Assembly (NCBI GenBank): GCA_031555735.1
Contig: JAVBUE010000021.1
Location: 1 to 64,000, forward strand
Direction of reading: 5' to 3'
Length of the DNA stretch: 64,000 bases
Source: JAJDIA01 sp031555735
Lineage (GTDB): Bacteria > Bacteroidota > Bacteroidia > Bacteroidales > Tannerellaceae
Shown: positions 8,077-16,026 of the stretch, piece by piece
Position numbering within the stretch: position 1 is the first letter of the stretch
How the letters are laid out: every line of letters starts with the position of its first letter
Program-made: the position numbers and the translations under genes
The notes under the pieces: model-generated
The model's database searches: none
What the model saw: the letters and a program-made list of their open reading frames with translations, nothing else
What the model was told of the DNA's origin: nothing

Positions 8077-10242
8077 TTATTTCTTCCGGAACCTCGCGAT
8101 GATTGCCAGCAGTTCGTCGCCGTAGGAGTCGATCACTTTCTTTCCGATGCCCGGGATGTGCAACATCTGTCCTTTGGATGCCGGTTGTTGGTTCACCAGG
8201 CCGATCAGGGCTTTCTGCTGTAGGATGGTATATACCGGCAAGCCCTTCATGGCGGCCAGTTCATTCCTCCACTGGCGGAGATGGGCATACAAGGCAGGAT
8301 GCAGGATATCGGTGGTGTTCAGCTCGCCCGTAGCCGCCACGGCTTCCACTACCGGCGCTCCCTGCTTAGCCGTATGCGCCGGTTTCTCTTTTCCCCGTTT
8401 CTTTTTCTTTTCCGTTCCCGGATCAATACGCGACAGCGCTTTGGCAGAGAGGTAGGTGGCGACAGTAAACCTTTCCCGGCAGGCTTTCAGTGTTTCCTGT
8501 TTGGTAGTCAGTTCCTCGGCAAAGGGACGGATCGCATTCGTCACTTGCTTGCGTGTCTCCTTATTATCGATCTCCACATCGCCATGTGCCAAAAGCGGAT
8601 TGCAGATAGTAGCGATCTGTTCGAGGAAATAAACGACGCCTTTCCGTATCCGTTCCTGGATAGCGGGATCATTCGCATAGTCTGGATTCTCGGAAATCAT
8701 CCGGTGGAGCTGTTGCTGGAAACGGTCGCCTACATCTTTCACCGACTGGTGGAAGGTGTCCCGTGCCGCTGCATACCGGTTGCAGAACGACGGGTAAAGC
8801 CGTTGCAGGTGAGAGTATATCACGGTGGAAGCATATCGCAGTCGTTGCTGTACGCTGTTGAAGTCGAACAGTTCCATCACCAGGCGAAGGAAATACTGGT
8901 GCTGCGCCTGCGTCAGAAAAGCCTCGCTCACCTGCATGTCCGGCAACGTATCGGTATATTGCCGTATCCGCCCATCGATGACCATCGCGTTGCGCGATAT
9001 CGGGCTGCTCAACACCAGTCCTTCCAGCGACTTGCACCGGCTGAGGGCCACATACACCTGCCCGTGTGAAAAGGCCGATTCGGCATCCACGATGGCGCGT
9101 TCGAAGGTCAATCCCTGACTCTTATGGATCGTGATCGCCCAGGCGGTTTTCAACGGATACTGGCTGAACGTGCCGGTGATGGTTTCGGTGATCTCCTGTG
9201 TCTCCGCGTCGATCGTGTATTTGGTGTTCTGCCAGGATTCTTTTCCTACCGTGATCTCACTACCGAAGGCATCGACGACAAGGATCTTCTCCGGACTGAC
9301 AAATACCACTTTACCGATCTTTCCATTATAATACTTTTTCTCTCCCGACGTATCGCTCTTGATGAACATCACCTGGGCGCCGGTTTTCAGCGCCAGTTGT
9401 TCGTCGGCGGGAAAGGCATACGACGGGAAATCATCCTTCACTTCGGCAGCGAAACTATACGATTGGCCGGGCAGTTCGTCCAACTTCCGGCGGTTGATCT
9501 GTTGAGCCAGAAAGTTATGGGTGGTCAGGGTAATGAACCCGGCGTTCTCATCCGGATTGAATCCCGGGACATACCGCCGGTTCAGGGCTTGCAGGGTATC
9601 CTCGTCGAAACGGTTGTCGCGGATATTGTTCAACAGGCTTACAAACACATCATCCTGCTGGCGATACACATGCGTGAGTTCGATGCACAGGTACGGCAGT
9701 TCTGCCAATGCCTTACTGTCGAAGAAGAAGGGCGACGCATAATGCGCCTTCAACAACGCCCACTCCTCGTCCTTAGCTACGGGCGCCAACTGCTGCAGGT
9801 CGCCGATCAGCAGCAACTGCACACCGCCAAAAGGCTTGTCCCTGTCGCGGTACCTGCGCAACACATCACTGATGGCATCCAGCAGGTCGGCACGTACCAT
9901 ACTGATCTCATCAATCACCAGCAGGTCCATACTCCGGATGATGTTGATCTTCTCCCGGCTCATCTTATGGTTGAAAGAAGGGGCGGTCGGAAGCTCTCCA
10001 CTCATCGTCGGCAGATAAGGGCCGAACGGCAATTGGAAGAAAGAGTGGGCCGTCACCCCTCCCGCATTGATGGCCGCCACGCCTGTGGGTGCTACCACGA
10101 TCATCCGCTTGGGCGAATGTTCTTTCAGTTGTTTCAAAAACGTAGTTTTCCCGGTTCCGGCTTTACCGGTCAGGAAGAGGTTGGTTCCGGTATTTCGGAT
10201 CAACTTCATGGCAAGGTCTGATTGGATGTTTGTCTTTGTCAT
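8077..10242 (-). CDS. PIF1-like superfamily 1 helicase with C-terminal HRDC-like domain
   Basis: This 721-residue ATP-dependent DNA helicase has Walker A GKAGTGKTT (26-34), Walker B VIDEIS (109-114), the PIF1-type APTGVAA block (51-57) and a late motif resembling TIHKSQGLTF. The last 80 residues (LHPALYAHLRQWRN...IPGIGKKVIDSYG) look like an HRDC nucleic-acid-binding domain, preceded by a basic linker. PIF1 proteins unwind G-quadruplexes and stalled-fork structures; this role is inferred here from the family. The gene is monocistronic, and TATTTTTG at 10283-10290 is a likely -7 element. Confidence 0.88.
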   Translation of the reverse strand: MTKTNIQSDLAMKLIRNTGTNLFLTGKAGTGKTTFLKQLKEHSPKRMIVVAPTGVAAINAGGVTAHSFFQLPFGPYLPTMSGELPTAPSFNHKMSREKINIIRSMDLLVIDEISMVRADLLDAISDVLRRYRDRDKPFGGVQLLLIGDLQQLAPVAKDEEWALLKAHYASPFFFDSKALAELPYLCIELTHVYRQQDDVFVSLLNNIRDNRFDEDTLQALNRRYVPGFNPDENAGFITLTTHNFLAQQINRRKLDELPGQSYSFAAEVKDDFPSYAFPADEQLALKTGAQVMFIKSDTSGEKKYYNGKIGKVVFVSPEKILVVDAFGSEITVGKESWQNTKYTIDAETQEITETITGTFSQYPLKTAWAITIHKSQGLTFERAIVDAESAFSHGQVYVALSRCKSLEGLVLSSPISRNAMVIDGRIRQYTDTLPDMQVSEAFLTQAQHQYFLRLVMELFDFNSVQQRLRYASTVIYSHLQRLYPSFCNRYAAARDTFHQSVKDVGDRFQQQLHRMISENPDYANDPAIQERIRKGVVYFLEQIATICNPLLAHGDVEIDNKETRKQVTNAIRPFAEELTTKQETLKACRERFTVATYLSAKALSRIDPGTEKKKKRGKEKPAHTAKQGAPVVEAVAATGELNTTDILHPALYAHLRQWRNELAAMKGLPVYTILQQKALIGLVNQQPASKGQMLHIPGIGKKVIDSYGDELLAIIARFRKK

Positions 10243-10469
10243 CTGATCTATTATATAAGCACCCTCAGGTAAAAGGGTTTGGCAAAAATAGTAATTTCAC
10301 CTTGAAAACAGCCTATCCGGGCTGGTTATAATGCCGGACAAAACAATGCTTTTCCGGCCGTAAACCGATACGTGGCAGCCGTCGCTAACAAGTAATAGGT
10401 ACACGCGTATCCTTATTTACTCATTTATAGGTATTGCAGGGCCTGCCCGTCCACCCTATCTTTGCATTG
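10243..10469. other. Divergent intergenic region
   Basis: Between the helicase gene and the small-RNA candidate I see the helicase -7 element (minus strand, 10283-10290) and the plus-strand promoter TTG (10434-10436), 20 bp, TATCTTTG (10457-10464). No open frame or further repeat stands out. Confidence 0.5.
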
Positions 10470-10593
10470 TCAAGACCAAATACTACTATTAGTATAATTG
10501 CTACGCCAAAACCCGATCGCTAATTTGTTTGTAAGCATATAAGATGACTTAAGTAAAAAAGAGAGGATGCCGGAAAGCAATCCTCTTTTTTTT
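10470..10593 (+). ncRNA. Candidate small RNA or attenuated leader
   Basis: A good promoter (TTG 10434-10436, TATCTTTG 10457-10464) is followed about 125 bases later by a strong intrinsic terminator: stem AGAGGATGC (10562-10570) with GCAATCCTCT (10577-10586) and eight T. No convincing open frame lies between. It could be a stand-alone small RNA, or a leader that attenuates the small heavy-metal-domain frame starting 24 bases later. I do not recognise its family; the 5' end is estimated from the promoter. Confidence 0.5.
10561..10593 (+). terminator. Intrinsic terminator of the small-RNA candidate
   Basis: A nine-to-ten base-pair stem with one bulge is followed by eight T residues (10586-10593). 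Confidence 0.8.
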
Positions 10594-10616
10594 GATCTCC
10601 ATTGTTATATATATAG

Positions 10617-10832
10617 ATGGTTATGTATAAGACAACATTTCGGTTCACCCACATGGATTGCCCGTCGGAAGAACAGCTGATCCGGATGAAGCTCGACGGG
10701 ATGCCCGCGATCCGGCTGCTGACGTTTGATATTCCCAACCGCCGGTTGGAAGTGGTGCACGAAGGCAGTCCGGAGCCGATCATCAAAAACTACCTCTCCG
10801 GGTTTTGTTCGAATCTGTGCTCATCTGCCTAA
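10617..10832 (+). pseudogene. Truncated heavy-metal-binding (HMA) domain, remnant of a cation transporter
   Basis: The 71 residues contain HMDCPSEEQLIRMKLDG (12-28) and LLTFDIPNRRLEVVH (34-48). These match the N-terminal HMA-like domain that precedes a cation-diffusion transporter in related Bacteroidales, as far as I recall. Here the frame stops after about one domain with a cysteine-rich tail (SGFCSNLCSSA), and no transporter follows; the repeat R1a begins 23 bases later. It is probably a decayed gene cut off by the repeat or a deletion. A stand-alone small metal-binding protein is the alternative. Confidence 0.55.
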
Positions 10833-10854
10833 TTCAGTGAGCCGTCTTTTCCCT

Positions 10855-11141
10855 CACAGAGTTTATTTTTGCAAAACATCTGCCACGGTTCCACGCGACA
10901 GGATCTATCTTATTGCTCATGAATAGGTTAGATGTGTGGCAGATCCCCGTGGCAGATCCGTTTTCCCGCCTTTTTGCTACCACATCTGCCACGCGGCGAT
11001 TCTCCGGGTTTCCACCTACTGGAACAAAAAGGTTCACCTACTGGAACAAAAAGGTTCACTTAATGGAACTGTTTGTTTCACCCTTAGAAACTGTTTGTGC
11101 CATCAGGATGAAACTTTTGTTCCATCAGGCCAGAAACTCCA
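10855..11141 (+). repeat. Intergenic repeat R1a (module A then module B)
   Basis: Module A (10855-10995) is about 140 bp and holds ATCTGCCAC twice and its complement GTGGCAGAT twice, as nested inverted repeats. Module B begins at about 10994 and holds five consecutive 22-bp units (11016, 11038, 11060, 11082, 11104). Each is an imperfect palindrome of the type GGAAC-aaaaa-GGTTC or GGAAC-TGTTT-GTTTC. The second copy is R1b at 47429-47772, where module A is flipped relative to module B. Confidence 0.85.
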
Positions 11142-11355
11142 CCATTAGCACACGGACACTCATCAGGACACAAAGAGAACTCGAAAGAATACAGGACCAA
11201 ATCAACAAGAGAGCATCATGAGGAGTATTTGTTATATAGAAGATAACTATAATACGAGTAAATCTTCGTCTTTTTGCAAAAACAAGAGCAATACGATTAT
11301 ACAGCCGACAAATAGCCTGAACTTCAGGCAGACAAAGAAAACACCCGGGCATTCA

Positions 11356-11385
11356 TTGTGAAATCCAAAATCTTCCTTACTTTTG
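11356..11385 (+). promoter_or_regulatory. Promoter of frr
   Basis: TTG (11356-11358), 19 bp, TACTTTTG (11378-11385). It overlaps an upstream in-frame ATG at 11383, so translation must start at 11419. Confidence 0.7.
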
Positions 11386-11418
11386 TTAATCAAACAGATA
11401 AACTTAATAACACCGTAT

Positions 11419-11979
11419 ATGACAGACATTAAACCGATCGTTAAAGGGGCCGAAGAGAAGATGGCATCCGCCATCGAACACCTCGATGAGCAATTATCGC
11501 ATATCCGCGCAGGGAAAGCGAATCCGAAAATATTAGATGGCATACGCGTACCGTATTACGGCAGCTTAGTGCCGCTGACCAACGTTGCATCCGTCAATAC
11601 GCCGGATGCAAAGACCATCATCATCACCCCGTGGGAAAAACCGATGATCCGTGAGATCGAACGGGCAATCCAAAACTCCGAAGTAGGGATCACGCCGGAG
11701 AACAACGGTGAGATCATCCGCCTCGGTATCCCGCCGCTTACGGAAGAACGCCGCCGCTCCCTGGCCAAACAATCCAAGCAGGAAGCTGAAAACGCCAAGA
11801 TCAGTGTACGGAACGCCCGCCGCGATGCCGTGGAAGCCATCAAGAAAGGCGTGAAAGACGGTGTGCCCGAAGATGTGGGCAAAGATGCCGAAGCAGAGGT
11901 CCAGAAAATACACGATAAATTCATCAAAAAGGTGGACGACCTGTTCGCTGCCAAAGAGAAGGAAATCATGACCGTATAA
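11419..11979 (+). CDS. frr: Ribosome recycling factor
   Basis: This 186-residue factor acts with EF-G to split the post-termination ribosome. The family length, the start TDIKPIVKGAEEKM, the block HIRAGKANPKILDGI and the C-terminal helix IHDKFIKKVDDLFAAKEKEIM are all present. An in-frame ATG 36 bases upstream lies inside the promoter and is rejected. rsgA follows 72 bases downstream on the same strand, pairing two ribosome-cycle factors in one probable operon. Confidence 0.97.
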   Translation: MTDIKPIVKGAEEKMASAIEHLDEQLSHIRAGKANPKILDGIRVPYYGSLVPLTNVASVNTPDAKTIIITPWEKPMIREIERAIQNSEVGITPENNGEIIRLGIPPLTEERRRSLAKQSKQEAENAKISVRNARRDAVEAIKKGVKDGVPEDVGKDAEAEVQKIHDKFIKKVDDLFAAKEKEIMTV

Positions 11980-12051
11980 TAAATGAACCCCAAGGCAGCC
12001 GGCAACAGACCCTCCAACAGTCTTTTGCCGGTTGCTGTTTACAGTCAATAT

Positions 12052-12984
12052 ATGAAAGGATTGGTAATCAAGAACACCGGGAGCTGGTACACTGTACGTA
12101 CCGACGACGGACGCGACATCGAAAGCAAGATCAAGGGCACATTCCGGCTCAAAGATATCCGCAGCACCAATCCGATCGCCGTGGGCGACAGGGTGGATAT
12201 CGATATCAATGCGGAAGGAACGGCGTTTATCTCCGAGATAGAAGACCGGAAGAACTATATCGTCCGGCGGTCGTCCAACCTGTCCAAGCAGTCGCATATC
12301 ATCGCCGCCAACCTCGATCAGGCCATGCTGATCGTGACGGTCAACTATCCCATCACCACCACGGTGTTCCTCGATCGGTTCCTGGCTACCGCCGAAGCCT
12401 ACCAGGTACCCGTCAAACTCGTTTTCAACAAGATCGACCGTTACAGGGAAGACGACCGGACGAAGCTGGAAGAGTTGACCACCCTCTATACCTCCATCGG
12501 ATATCCCTGTTTCCGTCTCTGCGCCAAAACGGAAGAAGGCATGGATATCCTGCGCAGCGAACTGCAAGGCAAGGTGACCCTCCTCTCCGGGCATTCGGGC
12601 GTAGGCAAATCAACCATCATCAACAAACTGGTACCGGGGTTAAATCTCAAGACCGGAACTATTTCCGAATACCACAACAAAGGGATGCACACCACCACTT
12701 TCTCGGAAATGATCGAACTGCCCGACGGCGGTTACCTGATCGATACACCGGGTATCAAAGGTTTCGGCACCTTCGATATGGGCGAAGCCGAAATATCCCA
12801 CTATTTCCCCGAACTATTCCGGTTGTCTGCACACTGCAAGTTCAACAACTGCACCCACCGCCACGAGCCGGGGTGCGCCGTGACAGCCGCCTTGCAGGAT
12901 GGGCTGATCAGCCCCTCCCGCTACAAAAGCTACCTCAGCATCATCGACGACAAGGAAGACAGTAAGTATCGTGAAGAATACTAA
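12052..12984 (+). CDS. rsgA: Small-subunit ribosome assembly GTPase RsgA
   Basis: This 310-residue circularly permuted GTPase helps late 30S maturation. An N-terminal OB fold (about 1-70) leads into the GTPase domain, where the G4 motif NKID comes before the P-loop GHSGVGKST and the switch DTPGIKGF. The C-terminal zinc knuckle reads CKFNNCTHRHEPGC. The frame is open 69 bases further upstream, but the OB fold begins at KGLVIKNTGSWY, so the ATG at 12052 is preferred. The gene ends 28 bases from the converging prfC. Confidence 0.95.
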   Translation: MKGLVIKNTGSWYTVRTDDGRDIESKIKGTFRLKDIRSTNPIAVGDRVDIDINAEGTAFISEIEDRKNYIVRRSSNLSKQSHIIAANLDQAMLIVTVNYPITTTVFLDRFLATAEAYQVPVKLVFNKIDRYREDDRTKLEELTTLYTSIGYPCFRLCAKTEEGMDILRSELQGKVTLLSGHSGVGKSTIINKLVPGLNLKTGTISEYHNKGMHTTTFSEMIELPDGGYLIDTPGIKGFGTFDMGEAEISHYFPELFRLSAHCKFNNCTHRHEPGCAVTAALQDGLISPSRYKSYLSIIDDKEDSKYREEY

Positions 12985-13012
12985 GCAGGGAGCGACCGGC
13001 GGCCGCCCCTGG

Positions 13013-14593
13013 TCAGAACTCGGAAGTGAAATGGAATTTGATGTCCGGGAAATCCTGTTGCGCCATCGTTAGCACATAGGCGGAATCGGCCAGATAGACA
13101 TCACGTCCTTCCTTATCGACAGCCATGTATTGGGCTTTACGTTTCTTGAAGTTTTCGAGCATGGCAACGTTGTCGCTCTCGATCCAGCAGGCTTTGTACA
13201 GGCTGATCGGATCCCATTTGCACTGGGCGCCGTATTCGTGCAACAGGCGGTACTGGATCACTTCGAACTGCAGTTGCCCGACGGTTCCGATGATCTTACG
13301 CCCGTTGAACTGGTTGGTAAACAACTGCGCCACCCCTTCGTCCATCAGTTGTTCAATACCTTTGTTGAGCTGCTTGGCCTTCATCGGGTCAGCATTCTCG
13401 ATATACTTGAACATCTCGGGCGAGAAGCTGGGCAAGCCTTTGAAATGCAGTTCTTCACCGGCCGTCAGCGTATCGCCGATCTTGAAGTTTCCGGTATCCG
13501 GCAGGCCGATGATGTCGCCGGCGAACGCCTCGTCCACCGTCTCCTTTTTCTGCGCCATGAATGCGGTAGGACTGCTGAAGCGCATCTGTTTGCCAAAACG
13601 CACATGTTTGTAATTGGCATTCCGCTCGAACCGTCCCGAGCATATCTTCACAAAAGCGATACAGCTCCGGTGGTTCGGATCCATATTGGCATGTATCTTG
13701 AAGATGAAACCGGTGAAATTGTCCTCCTCCGGATCAACCTTACGTTCTACCGCCTGTACCGGACGGGGAGAGGGTGCGATACGGACAAAACAATCCAGCA
13801 ACTCCTTCACGCCGAAGTTGTTCAACGCCGAGCCAAAGAACACGGGAGCGATGTCGCCGCGCAGGTAGGTATCCACATCGAACGTGGGATACACTCCTTC
13901 GATCAGTTCGATATCGGCACGGAGTTTAGCGGCTAATTTTGCATCGATATGCTTTTCCAGGTCGGGGTGGTTGATATCCCTGAACTCGACGCTTTCAGTC
14001 ACATACTGTTTGCTGGGGGTATAGAGGTCGAGCTTTTGTTCATAGATATTATATACGCCGCGGAACTTCTGTCCCATGTCGATCGGCCAGCTGAGCGGGC
14101 GGACATGGATTTGCAGCTCTTCTTCAATCTCATCGAGCAAGTCGAAGGGGTCTTTCCCGTCGCGGTCGAGCTTGTTGACAAACACGATCACCGGCGTTTT
14201 GCGCATCCGGCAGACTTCCATCAGTTTACGTGTCTGCGCTTCCACCCCTTTGGCGATATCGACCACGATGATGACACTGTCAACGGCCGTCAGCGTACGG
14301 AAGGTGTCCTCGGCAAAGTCCTGGTGACCGGGGGTATCCAGGATATTGATCTTATGATCGGCATAGTCGAATGCCATTACAGAGGTAGCAACGGAGATAC
14401 CGCGTTGCTTTTCGATCTCCATCCAGTCGGACGTAGCCGTTTTCTTGATTTTATTCGATTTCACCGCACCTGCCACGTGGATCGCACCACCAAACAAGAG
14501 CAGTTTCTCTGTCAATGTGGTCTTCCCGGCATCCGGGTGGCTCACAATCGCGAATGTCCTCCGCTTCTCTATCTCTTCTGAATACTGGCTCAT
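13013..14593 (-). CDS. prfC: Peptide chain release factor 3
   Basis: This 526-residue translational GTPase removes release factors RF1/RF2 from the ribosome after termination. The P-loop SHPDAGKTTLTEKLL, the G3 motif DTPGHQDF and the G4 motif NKLDRDG are intact, and HVAGAVKSNK distinguishes RF3 from EF-G. Its start codon overlaps the rfbD stop codon by one base (TAATG), so the two are translationally coupled at the end of a four-gene operon. Confidence 0.97.
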   Translation of the reverse strand: MSQYSEEIEKRRTFAIVSHPDAGKTTLTEKLLLFGGAIHVAGAVKSNKIKKTATSDWMEIEKQRGISVATSVMAFDYADHKINILDTPGHQDFAEDTFRTLTAVDSVIIVVDIAKGVEAQTRKLMEVCRMRKTPVIVFVNKLDRDGKDPFDLLDEIEEELQIHVRPLSWPIDMGQKFRGVYNIYEQKLDLYTPSKQYVTESVEFRDINHPDLEKHIDAKLAAKLRADIELIEGVYPTFDVDTYLRGDIAPVFFGSALNNFGVKELLDCFVRIAPSPRPVQAVERKVDPEEDNFTGFIFKIHANMDPNHRSCIAFVKICSGRFERNANYKHVRFGKQMRFSSPTAFMAQKKETVDEAFAGDIIGLPDTGNFKIGDTLTAGEELHFKGLPSFSPEMFKYIENADPMKAKQLNKGIEQLMDEGVAQLFTNQFNGRKIIGTVGQLQFEVIQYRLLHEYGAQCKWDPISLYKACWIESDNVAMLENFKKRKAQYMAVDKEGRDVYLADSAYVLTMAQQDFPDIKFHFTSEF

Positions 14594-15465
14594 TAAACGT
14601 TACTCATTAACCGGTTAATCACTGCCTTCAGGCTTTCTTCCCAGTGCGGGACAGCCACCTGATAGGTTTCTTTTATCTTTGCTTTATTCAATACGCTGAA
14701 AGCCGGACGAACGGCCGGGGTGGGGTAGTCTTTTGTCTCGATCGGAAGCACCCGGCAGGCAAGACCGGCCAACGACAGGATCTTGACGGTAAAATCATAC
14801 CAACTGCACACGCCTTCGTTGGAATAATGGTAAATCCCCGGCACGAAGCGCCCGTTCGCGGCAGATTCCAGCACCGCCAGCATCGCGGCAGCCAGGTCGC
14901 CGGCATACGTAGGTGTTCCCACCTGATCGAATACCACCCGCAACTCCTCACGTTCACCGCCCAGGCGGATCATCGTTTTCACAAAATTGTTCCCCCATTC
15001 GGAATACAGCCAGGCGGTACGGATAATTACGGCTTGTGCACAGACAGACAACAAGCGTTGTTCGCCCTCCAGTTTCGTCCGCCCGTAGGCGGAGGCGGGG
15101 CAGGTGGGATCCGTTTCGCGATAAGGCAGGCAATGGGTGCCGTCGAACACATAATCGGTAGATACATGGATCACTTTGGCGCCTGTAGCGGCGGCGGCTT
15201 CACCCAGCACGCACACGGCGTCTGCATTGACACGGCGGGCGGTTGCTTCATCCGATTCGGCTTTATTCACGTCGGTATAGGCCGCGCAATTCAGGACATA
15301 CCCGATGGAGTGTGCCTGCATATACGCCGTTACCGCCTGCTTATCGGTGATATCCAGCTCGTCGATATCGGTAAAATGAAAGTGAAAGGAAGGATGCGCT
15401 CCCGCCAGTTGGCGGATAGCCCGGCCTAACTGGCCGTTTGAACCGGTGACTACTATATGTTCCAT
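14593..15465 (-). CDS. rfbD: dTDP-4-dehydrorhamnose reductase
   Basis: This 290-residue short-chain reductase catalyses the last step of dTDP-L-rhamnose synthesis for surface polysaccharides. It has the NAD(P)-binding GSNGQLG (8-14), the substrate segment STDYVFDG and the catalytic YGRTK. The other rml genes are not in this window. A run of eight C lies between the stop of the upstream DUF4924 gene and this ATG (plus-strand G at 15470-15477), so tract length could change the spacing around its start. Confidence 0.93.
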   Translation of the reverse strand: MEHIVVTGSNGQLGRAIRQLAGAHPSFHFHFTDIDELDITDKQAVTAYMQAHSIGYVLNCAAYTDVNKAESDEATARRVNADAVCVLGEAAAATGAKVIHVSTDYVFDGTHCLPYRETDPTCPASAYGRTKLEGEQRLLSVCAQAVIIRTAWLYSEWGNNFVKTMIRLGGEREELRVVFDQVGTPTYAGDLAAAMLAVLESAANGRFVPGIYHYSNEGVCSWYDFTVKILSLAGLACRVLPIETKDYPTPAVRPAFSVLNKAKIKETYQVAVPHWEESLKAVINRLMSNV

Positions 15466-15477
15466 GATCGGGGGGGG

Positions 15478-16026
15478 TTATGCTTCTATATCCAATGTCC
15501 CATTGCTTTCTTCACGATACTTCTCCGACAGCAATGCCAGGAATGCACTGATCTGGCGGACGGCATCCATGGTTTCGGCGCTGATCTCCTTCCCTTGCAT
15601 CCGCAACAGCAGGAAGCCATAGACCGCCGTGAAACAGGTTTCCAACTCGGGAATATCCACCCCGCCTGATTGGGCGCGGAGCTGCACGATGCAGGGTAAT
15701 GTCTTGTAATAAGCGGCGGTATAAACCTGTTCCTTAGGGGATTTCAACAGCCGGAGGTGCAGGTCGGTGAGGGAGATGAGCACATTCTTATTCAACTGGA
15801 TGTGCCCATGTTCCATGACTCCTTCGCTGCGCATCATTTCAGCCAGTTCTTCATACCAACGCAGGATGGCCGAACGGACATCGGCAGGCTGTTCGTACCG
15901 GTCCACCACCGTACGCCGGATAGCGTCCATATCGAAATGGTTAGCCCGGATAAGGTCTTCCACCTGCCACATGTACAATAAATATCCGGCGATGTTCTCT
16001 CTCCGTTTCTGCTGGGCGATTATCAT
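15478..16026 (-). CDS. DUF4924 family protein
   Basis: This 182-residue, mostly helical, probably cytoplasmic protein belongs to DUF4924, a Bacteroidota family of unknown function. It begins IIAQQKRRENIAGYLLYMWQ, has no signal peptide or membrane segment, and shows no catalytic motif I can name. It overlaps the upstream Mpl-like gene by four bases (ATGA) and sits 12 bases before rfbD, so it is co-translated with cell-envelope genes. Confidence 0.8.
   Translation of the reverse strand: MIIAQQKRRENIAGYLLYMWQVEDLIRANHFDMDAIRRTVVDRYEQPADVRSAILRWYEELAEMMRSEGVMEHGHIQLNKNVLISLTDLHLRLLKSPKEQVYTAAYYKTLPCIVQLRAQSGGVDIPELETCFTAVYGFLLLRMQGKEISAETMDAVRQISAFLALLSEKYREESNGTLDIEA

Larger units (their letters stand above)
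10833..11418. other. Long intergenic region: repeat R1a and the frr promoter
   Basis: This 586-base gap holds repeat R1a (10855-11141) and the frr promoter (11356-11385). Between about 11142 and 11355 I see only an AT-rich stretch without a convincing gene. Confidence 0.6.

Noticed and set aside
9124..10221. 365-codon frame opposite the helicase gene
   Set aside because: The helicase Walker motifs are on the other strand; no recognisable protein appears on this one.
11016..11125. CRISPR array at the 22-bp units of R1a
   Set aside because: There are no unique spacers between identical repeats: the units are contiguous, degenerate and palindromic, and no cas gene is nearby.
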